From: Rhyacophila brunnea
Lineage: Eukaryota > Arthropoda > Insecta > Trichoptera > Rhyacophilidae
Assembly (NCBI GenBank): GCA_022495005.1
Contig: JAGYXB010000269.1
Span: forward strand, 1,116,001 to 1,180,000
Direction: 5' to 3'
Length of the DNA stretch: 64,000 nucleotides
Of this stretch, positions 24,812 through 36,738 are shown in pieces. The notes beneath the pieces are model-generated. The model had not been told where the DNA came from, made no database searches, and saw only the letters and a list, made by a program, of their open reading frames with translations. Position 1 is the first letter of the stretch. Every line of letters begins with the position of its first letter. A program made the position numbers and the translations under genes.

Positions 24812-25097
24812 AGAGACTAATAATTTATTTGCATCCCAGGCACAGCATTTTTATTGTATTTTGTTTTTGAAAAATTATTTTAATGTTTAACATTCTTTAT
24901 GTATTTTTTTCTGTCTTTTGTGAGTAATATTTTCTATTAAATAAGTATTTATTTTAATTTAACTCGTTTGATTACAACCAGATCCTATTCAATTTAAATC
25001 TCATGTTGTGAACGTCCTGAATTCTGATTTGTTTGTATCAATAAATAATTACTGTGGCTATTTGATAGCCGAACGGTTCTTTCCTAGCACCATCAAT
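24812..25097. other. No gene recognised
   Basis: AT-rich spacer between related elements. Confidence 0.4.
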
Positions 25098-26505
25098 CAG
25101 TGTTGCCAACCGTACTATAAAAATAGTATTTGTACTATAATTTTCGTCTGAGTACTATGTACGATATAAAACAGGTATAGTACGCCCAACGTACTATAAT
25201 TTTGAAAAATCGGAAAAAAATTGCCAATACAAGAAAAACAACGCCAAAATAATCCGTGAGAAGCAAAAAAAAAATAATCCCCATGTCTAAAAAAAAGGTG
25301 ACGTTAATTACTTAACACAGCGATTTCCAAACTGGGAGGCGCGGAGTGTTGCAAAGGGAGGCGCGAAAAGTTTAACACAATTAATGTAGCCACATGTTTG
25401 CAGTTTGCAAATGCATAGTTTATAAAACGGCCGCTAGTTATAAACTACACAAAAAAACAGTCCTATAAAAGGTTGTTTGCAAACCTTTGTGCAAATATGG
25501 AGACTAATTTTATAATCCCTCACTTCTATACTATTGTGAAGCGAAATGGCTATCTCGTAAAAAAAATGAAATAAAAGGATCAAATTAATCATAATGTTGA
25601 AATTTGAGGCAAATTTGTTAAGGAACGATAATTTTGTTGTAAAACTTGTCTATTTGGTTGAAATTTAAAAAAAAATTGAGTGAATAAATCAATCCAAGGA
25701 CTACTAATGCATTTACTGATTTAAAACGACAAAGTGAAGGCATTCATAAAAAATTGGAGCTTAGGAAATCAAAATGAGAAAAAAAAGTTTGCCATGTCTC
25801 CACTGTTTAATGATTTCTACGCCAGATATATTGAAGCAAACAAAAATCTATTTACTGAGTTCTTGGTTAGTTTGCTAATGCACTTTTCACATTATTTTAT
25901 TAATAGCAAAAAAGAAGCTGGCGCTGCTTTGTTTCGGAACTATTGAATATTTTAAATATGTGGTTGAAAAACCCTGACCCGGGGGGTCCGCTTCAGGATG
26001 TGGCATCCATGATAGAATCCATTTGTCAATGAATGAAGATGAATTTGGATTGAGTACTATTGAAATTGATTGTGCTAATAAACAAGCACATTCGTCAAAA
26101 ATTAATGTAATATAAGTAGTAAAACCTTGTTTATTTATTTTTTCATTTTTGTATTCGTAAGTAGGTACATTGTTGACTATTTAAAAAGGTGTCTGTATTA
26201 TTTAATGAAATAAGGGGAGGGGAGGCGCCTAGATTAGATTTTTTTTGAAGGGAGGCGTAAGTAAGGCGTAGTAACATAAAGTTTGGAAACCACCGACTTA
26301 ATATTTGAATTTTGTCTAAAGAACGAGATGTTAATTACCCTTCATGGATATTTTGTCTAAAAAATAAGACGTAATTACCCCACGCTTAATTTTTTGAAAA
26401 TGCAGAAAATTATTGGTCACTTAACGCGTACCATATTTTTTGCCGAAATACTATAATTTTTAAGGCACTGTACTATAATTCCACTTTCAAAATATGGCAA
26501 CACTG
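25098..26505. mobile_element. CAGTGTTGCC-type element, copy 3 (with a hAT insertion)
   Basis: CAGTGTTGCCAACCGTACTA left, ATATGGCAACACTG right; duplication CCATCAAT / CCACCAAT (one change). The outer parts carry GTACTATAATTTT units. 25318-26295 is a second element inside. Confidence 0.82.
25318..26295 (+). mobile_element. hAT element remnant nested in copy 3
   Basis: Left CAGCGATTTCCAAACTGGGA, right AAGTTTGGAAACCACCG, with ACTTAACA / ACTTAATA as duplication (one change). GGAGGCGCG and GGGAGGCG lie next to the two ends. ORF 25734-25946 and the frames after it may be scraps of a hAT transposase, but no motif is firm. Confidence 0.75.
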
Positions 26506-26513
26506 CCACCAAT

Positions 26514-26665
26514 ATACATACATTTTGTAGTTGCCAGCATTGCATTGCTCTAACCATAGACTAATGTACTAACTAGTACCAACAAAAAAATAACTAAATA
26601 ACATAACCACGTGCTGTCAGTTGTCAAAACTCAAAACGCAACTGATCGTTGACAAATTTGATAAA
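26514..26665 (+). promoter_or_regulatory. DDX47 promoter/5'UTR interval
   Basis: Only about 150 bp lie between the TSD of an upstream hAT-like element (ending 26513) and the DDX47 start codon. The stretch holds an E-box CACGTG at 26608-26613. No TATA box is obvious. The call rests on position alone. Confidence 0.4.
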
Positions 26666-26779
26666 ATGTCAGACTTGGAAGACGATAAGATCTCAGAATC
26701 TGAAAACGAGGATAACGTAGAAGAAAAAAATACCGCAGAAGAAGAAACACAAGATGACAGTGTTACGTGGAAAGATCTG
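26666..26779 (+). CDS. DDX47: DDX47 exon 1
   Basis: Encodes residues 1-38: start Met, an Asp/Glu-rich stretch, then WKDL, the aromatic residue upstream of the Q motif. The donor is CTG|GTCAGT in phase 0. The intron is only 81 bp. Confidence 0.9.
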
Positions 26780-29700
26780 GTCAGTGTTTTAGTTGCTATA
26801 CTCGCTACTTCAAATTTATAAATGAAAATAGGCACTTCTTAACTCTTCAAACATTTTCAGGGATTAGTTGATGTTTTGATCGAAGCATGCGAACACTTGA
26901 AATGGAAGACTCCATCGAAAATTCAGCGCGAAGCTCTACCAGTTGCGTTGCAAGGAAAGGACATAATCGGTTTGGCAGAAACTGGCTCAGGAAAAACCGG
27001 TGCATTCGCCCTTCCTATCCTACAGGCACTGCTCCAGAACCCGCAAAGATATTTTGCCTTGGTTCTAACACCAACTCGAGAATTGGCCTTTCAAATATCT
27101 GAGCAATTTGAAGCGTTAGGTATGCTAACTATGAGTAACTAATACCTTCCTGATATACTGACTTGTTCTACTCCGGCGGAGACATCATACGCATTACTAA
27201 CTTGTATATTAAGATACCATCACTATCTTCCCGTCAATACGGTGTTGCTGCGATTGAAGTATCAAAATTTTTAAAGAACTTTCGACATGACAGGACTGTA
27301 CATTTTGAAACAATTAAAGTGACAAGAATTATTGCAATAGCAAGCATTACACGTATCATAGACGGAAAGCACTTCTATATTATTATTTCACTGTTATTTT
27401 GAAAACTCAACAGAATTCATAAAAAGAATAAAGCTGATTTATGAAAGTGTCACCCGAGCTATTGTGGCATGTATATTATAGTATACACCTTATAATATTA
27501 GCATAATTAATATTTAGATGCGCTTGCAAAATATTACCATTATGAAATATTGTAATTGCCTAGTTTGTCTATGACTCATAACTAGAATTTTATAAAGCTA
27601 TATTATTTTTTACTTCATAATTTTCACCCCTTTAAGCCTCGGATTCACTATGGGACAAAATGTCCTGCAACATGACGCCCAACATTGAGTCTACGTGCTG
27701 GCGCAACATTGCATGCTGTCCCCCACCGTTGCACACAACATATGCGGCTTTTCTACGTGACGCGAGACATGTTGCACGTTGTCGCTTCACTTGTACCTTG
27801 TACTCACTAAGGGACAAAATATCCCACAACATGGCGTGCAACATTGAGTCTACGCGCCGCCCTAACGTTACGAACTGTTCCGTACGTTGTACACAACGTA
27901 GCGAGGCTTTTCTACGTGATCCGCGACATGTTGCATGTGTACGCTCCACGAGCGAGCGCAAGGGGGCAACCCATCGTCATTCGCGCGTAGGAATTGGCAA
28001 GTGCGATGGTATGGTCCAAACTGCGTGATAGGAAATTTGTATGAGTTTTCACACAAAAAGTGATATAATAAAATTAATTTAATAACAATATTAAAATATA
28101 TCGAAACTCTAACGATGAAAAATAATTGTTATTTTTGTTGCCGAGAAAAAAAATCAATGAAAAAAACGTTTATTTTTATTTCGATTTTTTATGAATTATT
28201 TTGATTCATATTTATTAATAAAGCAATAATATTATCGACCACTGTATATTCGAAAATTAATATATCCATTATTTAATTTGATATTTTTTGTTCTATCCGT
28301 TACAGAAAAATAAATAAAATTTAAGTACTATTTTTAATTTTAGAACATAAAAATATTTACTTGATAGATAATAATATTATTCAAAAAAAATATAGTGATC
28401 AACATAACTCCGTGATACTATAGTGGAAGTCTAACTTCTTTATTACATTTTAGAGTGATAACACCATCTTTAGGTACCTATAATTAGTTGGATTGCAATA
28501 ACTTGCGATGTTATTTTTATCTCCGTAAAATAAAGAAATTAAAATACCAATTTTCATAAGCTTACTATTTCTATGGTAATGACGACATTACTTACACAAC
28601 TCAGCTTCACCGTTGAACGGAATGAGATGGGTGAATGGCTAACCATTCCTCTTAAAAACTGTTATATATCTGTTATAAACTGTCTATATAATTACACCTC
28701 TGTGGAAGCCCATATGCGTAGGGGTGGAAATGGTAGTTTCCATTCTTATATAGATACCTACCTATCTATTTATATATGGCACCCACCATGGCCGTGTTAG
28801 TATAGCACCACGTGTAGTCTCGGCGAATGTTGTTTTGATTAAATCTCACAAATTTGTATGATATGGACTGCCCAGACTACATTTAAATTGGTGACAATGT
28901 TTGCAGTTCAGGACGTGCGTAGAGTTTCAAATGTTTGTAACGTGCATTTATTTGTTAAGTGATATAAGTTTACAAGCTTATATAACTTATTTGTGTGCAG
29001 ATTATCTTATTATGGAGTGGGTATTCTACAAAAAAATCATACAATATCTTCGGGCTATAATCCAAACAACTCTGTTCAGGTTCTCAATTTCATTAAATAT
29101 ATATATTTAAAAAGGTTTAAAAAGTTAAACAATGTTTTTCCCAACACTCACCTATTTGTACTTAGCTGAAGATTTTTCTTCCTGAAGAGTTTCTTTTTGC
29201 TGCTTAATGTATTGGTAAAATTCAACATATGAGTACACCCGATCCTCTTTTTGCACGGTTTCGAAATAACACGGTTTAAAAAAGTACCGATTATTTTATA
29301 TTTACACTGATTTTTTTGCTTTAACACGGTTTAAAAAAACTAAAAAGAATAAAAATATTTATGTACATATTAATCAAAAAATTGCATTGCAATGGACCGC
29401 ACGCCACCGGTGCATACATAAATGTTGTCACCGGATGCCAAGAAGATGCATTTTTAATTAAATACTTCTCCCCGCATACATGCTGTGTAATCAAACATAA
29501 TACATACTTAACTTGTAATTTCTACTGAACCTACTATCTACTTGTATTCATCCTGAAGCAACCTCACCAATAAACACATTCCACCCGTATTCGTCCGGAG
29601 CCAAAAGGCAGTTTGTTATTGGTCCAGAAAACAGTCAAACTAATTTTGCTTTTTAATAATAATTAACAGTGAAGCATTTGGGGAGGAAGGTGTACATATC

Positions 29701-32700
29701 TGGTTCGATCCAGTTTCAGATGTGCATGCAAGATTTTGGGATAAATGCCCTATACCTATGGACAGAGAGTTCTAGCCAATATCCACAATCATTACATATT
29801 ATATTTCCATTCAATTAAATGACAATAATTCTTTTCAGGTTCAAGCATAGGTGTAAAATGTGCAGTCATTGTTGGAGGAATGGATATGGTGGCGCAGGCT
29901 TTACTATTATCAAAGAAACCCCACATCATCATCGCTACCCCTGGCCGACTCGTAGATCATTTAGAAAATACAAAAGGATTTAACCTGAAAGCGATTAAAT
30001 TTCTGGTAAACTCAACTTAAATATAGTTTTTATTTTCATTGTGTCTACTTCCATTGTGGATCTTGGCTTACCGCTAATAACTTGACCAATTAAACTGGTA
30101 AAATGTACCCTTGGCTATTATTACTATGGTTTGTAATCCCAGGATTCAGTTCTATTTCATATTAAAGTACTGAAATTCTAAAATTCCAGGTTTTTTTTAT
30201 ACTACATAATAGAGTCCGTATTCGTTATGCTGGCGTTCACATCACATCGTTCGTGGACGGAAAGCATTGTGTCATCGCGTTCGACTGTTGCAAGTTTTCA
30301 ATGGGAGGGAACGAGAGAGAATGCAGTGTTAATGTGCTGAAGCAGGGGGCCACGCCAGCATAAAGAATACGGACTCTAGCTTACCTACATTTTACATATC
30401 GTCGCTTAAGAAACAACACCGTGGAAGTCAGTTAATTAAAATTTTCAGGGGAAACAAAAAACGTCTCAAAAAATTGAAAATTGATACCTTTTAACTTATT
30501 TTTTTTTGTGTTTAGTTAAAAAATGTTTTTTTTTTAACCAATAATTTCACTCCATCTGGTGAGATCCTGCGCCAATCTTCTTGATTCAGTCGCTTTCTTG
30601 ATGGTGTCGTTTATAATAGACATGTAATGTTTGCAAAATTTTGTTTCTTCATTTTTAGGTTATGGATGAAGCTGACAGGATTCTCAACATGGATTTCGAA
30701 GTGGAGGTCGATAAAATATTGCGTGTGATACCGAAAGAAAGGCGAACTTACCTCTTCTCAGCAACAATGACGAAGAAAGTCCAAAAACTTCAAAGGGCTT
30801 CACTTCAAGATCCTGTTAAAGTTGAAGTGTCGACAAAATACCAGACAGTAGAAAAACTGCAGCAGTATTATGTGTTCATCCCAGTTAAATATAAGGTAGC
30901 AACTAGGTTATTGTAACTATTGTTGAATTTTTAACTCTTGAATTCATTGACACAATGGTTTTAACAGCAAATACTTAATCACCAGGCAATCTAATGCGAC
31001 CGCCAAAGTATATAATAATTTCTGTACCTGAAAGCCACACACTTTTTTCAGGAAAACAATTTAAGATTTCTAATGTTGATGAACTTATGGCATTATCGTT
31101 TTAAGAAACTAAGGTTTCTGTTATGAACAGACTCAAAGTGTGATATAGGCCTGTTATAAAAACACAAGATATTCTAATCTCTAAATTCAATCATTCACCA
31201 ACTAAATACTAACCAAGATGTTAATCTATTAGAATATCGTCGATTTTTGAGATTCACTGTAGGCTGCGTAAAATATTAAATTACTTGTTTTCTTCCAGGA
31301 CGTATACCTTGTCCACATTCTGAATGAAATGGCTGGAAATTCATTCATAATCTTTTGCTCGACATGCAGTAACACACTTCGGACGGCTCTTCTTTTGAGG
31401 AATCTCGGTTTGTCTGCCGTTCCTCTCCACGGGCAGATGTCGCAAAATAAACGTTTGGCTGCTTTGAATAAATTTAAAGCAAAGAATCGATCTATTTTAA
31501 TATCAACAGATGTTGCATCTAGGTATGATACTACATATTTCTAAATTTTTCTGAATTTGTCTTGTGAATATTTTAATTATCGTAAATACATACAAGAGAA
31601 TCTTCTCATTTACCTAAATACATCCTAAATATATGAAGCTGAAGCTGAAAACTAAGTTAGTCACTCACAATCCCTAAAAACCGCATCCTTTTCAACAAAA
31701 TTTTGATTCAGTCAATTTGATAGATTATTACATGTACAGATATTGCCAAAATAAACACTAAAACTTAATTTGTTGTGTATGGTTTTGGAGTCATCATTAA
31801 ATTTATTTTCTAGGACTGCACTATTGCAAATGTAAAACAAATTTTTTATACAATCATTCTATAAAATATTTAAATCGCAAATAACAGTACACATTGTAAA
31901 ATAGGCTACCAATTCACTAAAAATTTCGTGGCAATGCCATCAATTGTTTTACACAATTTTCATATGTTTCTCGTTTGTTGTAGTTCAAACTGTAACATAA
32001 CTTTCTTATTATTTAATATGTTGTATTGTTTTAGAGGTCTAGATATTCCTCATGTTGACGTCGTACTGAATTTCGACATACCGATGCACAGCAAAGATTA
32101 CATTCACAGAGTTGGAAGGACGGCACGTGCAGGGCGTGCGGGAAAATCGGTCACATTTGTCACGCAAGTATGTTACCATTCCAAAACCAATGTAGTTGAA
32201 CACAATTAATAGCACATACTACAATAGTTATTGCTTGTTAAAAGTGTACTTACCTGTAGTCATAAACAAATATACTGTCGTAATGCATAATAACACTTAT
32301 TTAAATAAGTGGGGTTATGCGTCAGTCAATTTTCAGGTAAATAAGAAAAAAAAGCATAATGATTAACAGGTGGTACTAGCGACTGCTATCAAATAATTAC
32401 ATTTTGTAAAGAGGAATCAAATAAATTAAAGTTTCAGGCAAATCAATATTGTTTTGAATACTGATTATCTATGCAAACACCAACCAAAGAGGAATGAATA
32501 ATTTGCAAGCAATTAATAAATTGATAGAGAATTTTGTTGATTTCGTCGTTTAATTTTAACTAATTGAATTAAGTGTTGCCATGTCAATAATAAATAAATA
32601 TTGTCCTAGGAATACTTTATCTGTACTGCGCACATTAAATTATAGAATTATATACTAATTAATTAATGTCAATAATTTACAGAAAATCATTATTTAAAAA

Positions 32701-34431
32701 ATGGCAACAATTTTGATTAAAGAAAGAGACATTGCAAAGTTATTGGCTGTTTTGGAACCTGATCTGTGCCGGGAGGGAATGGGATGCCACACTGTCATAT
32801 AGACGAAAAATTTTAATCAGTTTCTATCTACTAGTTTTAATTCATTTTACTCTTGACATGTTTTTTTATTGCGGATTGAGAATTACCATGCCTAAGGCTT
32901 TATATAAAAATAAAAAAAACACTTTTAGTTGGAACTTAAACATATGCAGATTAAATCATTATTTACATGTGCATATTTAAATACTCACCAACTATTAAAT
33001 CATAATAATATAATTTAAAAAATAATGTTAATTATTTTATATATTTATATTAAGTACCTAATGTCTATTTATTTTGGAATTGCGTGGCATCCAGTTGTCC
33101 CGGCGCCAAGTCGTCCTAGACTCGTGCCGTGCCCGAACATGTTCGGTTTGGCACAGAACAAATGTGATATATGCACAGGGACTATAATTAAAAGCCGGTT
33201 TATATATTGTAGTAATTGGACGATATACTAAAATTGAAATTATAAATATCTGACAAAAACTTTAAGTAGAACTAGTAAATGTAAATCATAAATAATTGTT
33301 ATATTATACCATTTTTGTATGGTACATAATTGAGTTACTATGACTAATGATTCAATTAGCTTCAAATCATTTTGCACTGCAGGCATATTTGTAGAAAGCT
33401 AAAGTTATAATAGCGGCTGTACACGTGCATAATTTTACTGGCAGCAATAGTGCATATTTTTAACTATCGTGACAATAACTGTTTATATGTAAAAGTGCTC
33501 ACTCTCTCTCCAATCTCATTCTTCAAGAGAAAGAGAGACGCGATGTTGTCATTTTAGGTACTATTTAACAGGTAGTGAAAATCGGTTAACCTCAAAATTA
33601 GTATTTTTTTCCGGCAGGTTCGCCACTGTCGTTTTACTGCGCAGGCGCAGATCGAAAAAATCCCTACTGTCTCGTGAAGATTCAGAAGCCTCCAAACTTT
33701 TTTGATTCATGCATGCAAGCAAGCTTGCAACTGCAGGATAATACATGTTTACCCATACATTTTCTTGTTATGGTCGTGATAATACTTACTGTCAACATTC
33801 CATGCATGTGAAAACGGGGTATAGAGTTCCTGAGATTTATTATACAATTTTTACTCATTATTTGTATGGAAAAATGCATAACAACATAAACGAAGAGCCC
33901 GCCGCCATTTACATTTTATTTATTTTATTATACAGCAGTCCTCACTATAGAGCATTTTATGAATTATTTTTCAGTATGACGTGGAGCTATACCAGAGAAT
34001 TGAGCAATTGATTGGTAAACAGCTTCCGCTCTATAAATCTGAAGAGGCCGAAGTCATGATTTTACAAGAGCGGGTTGCTGAAGCACAGAGACTGACAAAA
34101 ATTGTGAGTCAATCAGATATTTTCAGTGATAAAATTTAATGTAAAAGATTTAAATTTTGACTATATAGCCAAATATGCCATCTAATCAAGGACCCAATTG
34201 ATTTCATTCCTTGAATGACAATCATTATAATAGATTTTGTCGATTTCAACTTTAATGTATTTCATATTTTTACAGGAATTAAAAGAATTGAGCGAAAAAG
34301 GTGGACGCGGTAAGAAGAAAAGAGGTGGAGACGTTTCCGACGATGACACGGAAGAAGCCAGCGGCTTCAGAAAACGGATGAAGGGCGGCGGGGGAAGCAA
34401 ATTCAAAGGCGGAAACAAAAAAAAACGATAG
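26666..34431 (+). CDS. DDX47: DEAD-box ATP-dependent RNA helicase DDX47 (Rrp3-like), complete, 8 exons
   Basis: Exons are 26666-26779, 26861-27119, 29839-30005, 30659-30895, 31299-31522, 32035-32167, 33975-34103 and 34276-34431. All introns are GT-AG and phases agree, giving 472 codons (human DDX47 is 455). Visible parts in order: an acidic N-terminus (1-36), Q motif (TPSKIQ near 55-60), motif I AETGSGKT (77-84), Ia PTRELA (109-114), TPGR (158-161), motif II DEAD (183-186), SAT (214-216), DVASRGLD (330-337), motif [10 protein letters not shown] (358-365), and a Lys/Gly-rich tail. All helicase motifs are intact. The family is nucleolar and acts in pre-rRNA processing and small-subunit assembly. 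The ATG at 26666 is the first Met of the acidic N-terminus; an upstream in-frame TTG is not needed. Assignment rests on near-collinear match to the remembered DDX47 family along the full length. Confidence 0.96.
26780..26860 (+). other. DDX47 intron 1
   Basis: 81-bp GT-AG intron, small next to the other introns of the gene. No insert is visible. Confidence 0.85.
26861..27119 (+). CDS. DDX47: DDX47 exon 2 (Q motif, motif I, motif Ia)
   Basis: Follows a TTTTCAG acceptor. Carries the Q motif, the Walker A AETGSGKT and PTRELA. Ends G|GTATGC in phase 1. Confidence 0.95.
27120..29838 (+). other. DDX47 intron 2
   Basis: 2.7-kb intron, the largest in the gene. It holds a two-copy tandem repeat at 27646-27955 (listed separately). 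The rest is AT-rich. ORFs here are short and show no recognisable protein. Confidence 0.85.
27646..27955. repeat. Two-copy tandem repeat, period about 157 bp
   Basis: Unit 1 starts near 27646 (TTCACTATGGGACAAAATGT) and unit 2 near 27803 (CTCACTAAGGGACAAAATAT). Both go on with CAACAT..GCAACATTGAGTCTACG and end with GGCTTTTCTACGTGA..GACATGTTGCA. It is more GC-rich than its surroundings and full of short CAACAT/ATGTTG inversions. Open frames on both strands seem to follow from the repeat, not from coding. Confidence 0.8.
29839..30005 (+). CDS. DDX47: DDX47 exon 3 (GG and TPGR motifs)
   Basis: Follows CTTTTCAG. The first two bases complete the split Gly codon. Encodes IVGGMD and [14 protein letters not shown], both typical of DDX47. 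Donor CTG|GTAAAC, phase 0. It has no in-frame ATG near its start, so a simple ORF search misses it. Confidence 0.94.
30212..30376. mobile_element. TA-flanked hairpin MITE in DDX47 intron 3
   Basis: Terminal inverted repeats of about 25 bp (GAGTCCGTATTCGTTATGCT at the left, its near-perfect complement at the right, one mismatch) flank 115 bp. TA stands on both sides (30210-30211 and 30377-30378). This fits a Tc1/mariner-type non-autonomous element. Confidence 0.82.
30659..30895 (+). CDS. DDX47: DDX47 exon 4 (DEAD and SAT motifs)
   Basis: Follows ATTTTTAG. 79 codons with [13 protein letters not shown], then [15 protein letters not shown], and the start of the second RecA domain. Donor AAG|GTAGCA. 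Confidence 0.95.
30896..31298 (+). other. DDX47 intron 4
   Basis: 403-bp AT-rich intron. Nothing recognised in it. Confidence 0.85.
31299..31522 (+). CDS. DDX47: DDX47 exon 5 (RecA domain 2, motifs IV-V)
   Basis: Follows TCTTCCAG. Encodes [18 protein letters not shown] and STDVASR. Ends AG|GTATGA with the Arg codon split. Confidence 0.95.
31523..32034 (+). other. DDX47 intron 5
   Basis: 512-bp AT-rich intron with no recognised insert. Confidence 0.85.
32035..32167 (+). CDS. DDX47: DDX47 exon 6 (motif VI)
   Basis: Follows TGTTTTAG. Completes Arg-334, then [10 protein letters not shown] and [14 protein letters not shown]. The donor is CAA|GTATGT. Confidence 0.95.
32168..33974 (+). other. DDX47 intron 6
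   Basis: 1.8-kb intron. Carries one copy of a repeat (33408-33640) that is found again at 36500. The rest is AT-rich with only short meaningless ORFs. Confidence 0.8.
33408..33640 (+). repeat. Dispersed repeat H, copy 1
   Basis: Direct match to 36500-36738, with shared landmarks TAATAGCG, GCAGCAATAGTG, ACTATCG, TAACTGTTTA, GTAAAAGTGCT, CATTCTTCAAGAG, GATGTTGTCATTTTA and GGCAGGTTCGCC. Class unknown. No TIR was found. Confidence 0.75.
33975..34103 (+). CDS. DDX47: DDX47 exon 7
   Basis: Follows TTTTTCAG. 43 codons starting [18 protein letters not shown], the family-specific segment after motif VI. Donor ATT|GTGAGT. Confidence 0.93.
34276..34431 (+). CDS. DDX47: DDX47 exon 8 with stop
   Basis: Follows TTTTTACAG. 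51 codons of basic, Gly- and Lys-rich tail with an acidic DDDTEE patch, ending in KKKR and TAG at 34429-34431. The human protein has a similar charged tail. Confidence 0.92.
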   Translation, partial: ELKELSEKGGRGKKKRGGDVSDDDTEEASGFRKRMKGGGGSKFKGGNKKKR

Positions 34432-34515
34432 ACGATGTGTTCTTCCGCAAGCAATTTATCAATACATCATTTTCTCATTTCATGTTGTAAAAATTTATTT
34501 GCTGTATTGTCACAT

Positions 34516-34521
34516 AATAAA
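34516..34521 (+). terminator. DDX47 polyadenylation signal
   Basis: Canonical AATAAA 85 bp after the DDX47 stop, followed by T-rich sequence. Confidence 0.65.
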
Positions 34522-35027
34522 TATTATTTTTTAAATAACTCTTGTTTACATTATTTTAATCATGCATTTCTTACCTTATTAAATCTTACCCGTGGCTCCT
34601 TGATATCTTATTAATAGGGTGATTTATGTAGGGATGAAAATCTCATGATAGGGTGACTTGAAAAAACATGGAAATGACATTACCTAAAAATTTGAAAGAA
34701 CATTGACCATCGCAATATACCTAATATGTGTAAGTATATTATAAGAAATTCTTAAGGAAAATAAATAAGACAATTGTTTTATCAATAACTTTAAAAATAT
34801 ATATATTATTAAATTATGTATTTAGTCTCTGTTTTGTTACACAATCATTTCCAGATACGAATAAATATATTAGAACCATTATATTTTTTTACCTTTTTTA
34901 AAGTAAGTGTTGATCGCAATAAATTTAATATTAGATCGCAATATTTTATAAAACAAAAATTACTCACTATGGAGTTCTATTTTAGTATGGTCGCCAGCCC
35001 ATACAAACAGCATTACCTGTTGTTGTC

Positions 35028-35462
35028 GAAGGATAAAGGTTTTCTGACTCAGTTTTTTTCTACCGGGTATTACTCATGCATCCTTGGGCGAACGACGCCA
35101 TCTTGGCTAGATGGCAGCCCATGACGATTTTTGAGAAATATTTCAATAACCATTTTCATTACAAAACTTTAATAAAGATCATTGAATTCTACACAAAAAA
35201 GATTTGTTACATATTTTTGATAAGTTAACGGTTTTACCACAATTTGAGAAATTAATGTTGGACATTCGGCTGTTTTTTCACCTTTATTGAGAATGAAAGA
35301 TGAAGGATAAAGGTTTTCTGACTCAGTGTTATTCTACCGCGTATTACTCATGCACCCTTGGGCGAATGACGGCAAAATGGCAGCCAAAGACGATTTTTGA
35401 GAAATATTTCAATAAGAAATTAATTCGGCTGTTTTTTCACTTTTATTGAGAATGAAAGACAG
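35028..35462 (+). repeat. Tandem duplication, period about 274 bp
   Basis: Two units begin with GAAGGATAAAGGTTTTCTGA at 35028 and 35302. Both continue through TTACTCATGCAYCCTTGGGC, GACGATTTTTGAGAAATATT and TTCGGCTGTTTTTTCAC. Unit 2 lacks about 110 bp from its middle. Inverted pieces of the same unit occur at 36475-36500 and 36760-36800, so this may be part of a larger element. Confidence 0.8.
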
Positions 35463-35851
35463 GCATGTTTCGAAGTTACGCACCGGTAGGTATTCAGTTG
35501 AGGATCCAAGCCTCTTGATCCTACAAAATAATTAAGGTTGGGCAAGTGATGATGCATATTACATTGCCTAAAGACCTTCATGTCGGTCAGAGAAACCATG
35601 CTTTGGAGGTAGAATAAACATTAATGACAATATTTATTACAAATGATATTTAGTAGAGTATACGATGTAGCGAATGATGTATGCCAAACCTCTTAAATAG
35701 AGATGGGCCGAATACAGCAGCATATTTAGATGATGCAATCGATCTGTCGGAAGATTTAAAGGGGGGCCTCGAAATGGTTCAAACCAGTCACAATTATCAA
35801 ATTATACCAATTGCCTATAAAATAATACTCAAAGCATAACAAAATTCAGTA

Positions 35852-36021
35852 CAAGTCGGTTATGGGGAAGCCAGCAGCAAACACATTTTGAAATAGACGA
35901 TATACTGGATTATTTGTTAGGTTGGATTAGTTTAGGTTTTTCAATCTTGTATTCATGAACTTTGCCAAAGTCGGCTATGACAATTAACACGGTTCCGCCT
36001 GACTTCCCCATAACCGACTTG
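35852..36021. mobile_element. TA-flanked hairpin MITE
   Basis: Inverted arms CAAGTCGGTTATGGGGAAG at the left and the perfect complement at the right end 170 bp later. Each outer end is next to TA. Probably a Tc1/mariner-type non-autonomous element. Confidence 0.78.
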
Positions 36022-36499
36022 TATCCAAAATTCCTGTAACTAATGTCAAAAAAACCTATCGCAATTGTACTCAAAATCAATATTATTATATTGTATCACC
36101 CTGTCACTACGGGTGAGATGCATTGCTATTTTTACTAGGTATGTTAGTAGTTAAAATTTAGTTAAGCAAGGATTTTATTTTATCATTTGGAGCCAAAAAC
36201 AATCAGTGCCTCGAGCCTCCAAGGTCTCTAAGCCCACCGCTGGCCGAACACATAGCTTATAGGCAGGGAATCACTGGGAGAATTCGAAAGGTACGATAGA
36301 CTGACGAAATATTAAGGTTTGATAGAATTACGTGACAGTGAAGATCATGGAACTGAAAAGAGTAGATTGAGTTTAAGGAGGTCCTCATCTAGCAATGTAT
36401 TGAAAAAGACAGAATCAAACATGATTATTTGTTTTATTTTAGCAATAGTCGAGAAAAAAGCTAAATGCTAACCTTAATTTCTCAAATTGTGATAAAACC

Positions 36500-36738
36500 A
36501 TTTAATAGCGCTTATATACATGCATGGATTCACTTGCAGCAATAGTGTGTATTTTAAACTATCGAGATAATAACTGTTTACATGTAAAAGTGCTGACTGT
36601 CTCGCAATCCCATTCTTCAAGAGTAAGCGAGACATGATGTTGTCATTTTATAGTACTATTTGACAGGTAATGAGTAATTCAAAATGAGTCTCTGCGCAAT
36701 GTAGTTCATTTTTTTTACCAGCAGGTTCGCCGCTATCG
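36500..36738 (+). repeat. Dispersed repeat H, copy 2
   Basis: Same orientation and landmarks as 33408-33640, with scattered substitutions and small indels. The start (TACACGTGCATGGATTTACT type) also appears near 63830, which may be a third, partial copy. Confidence 0.75.

Noticed and set aside
26621..26665. Upstream TTG start for DDX47
   Set aside because: The ATG at 26666 fits the family start; the extra 15 codons look like 5'UTR.
27632..28056. ORFs of 109-122 codons on both strands
   Set aside because: They coincide with a tandem non-coding repeat in a DDX47 intron and show no known domain.
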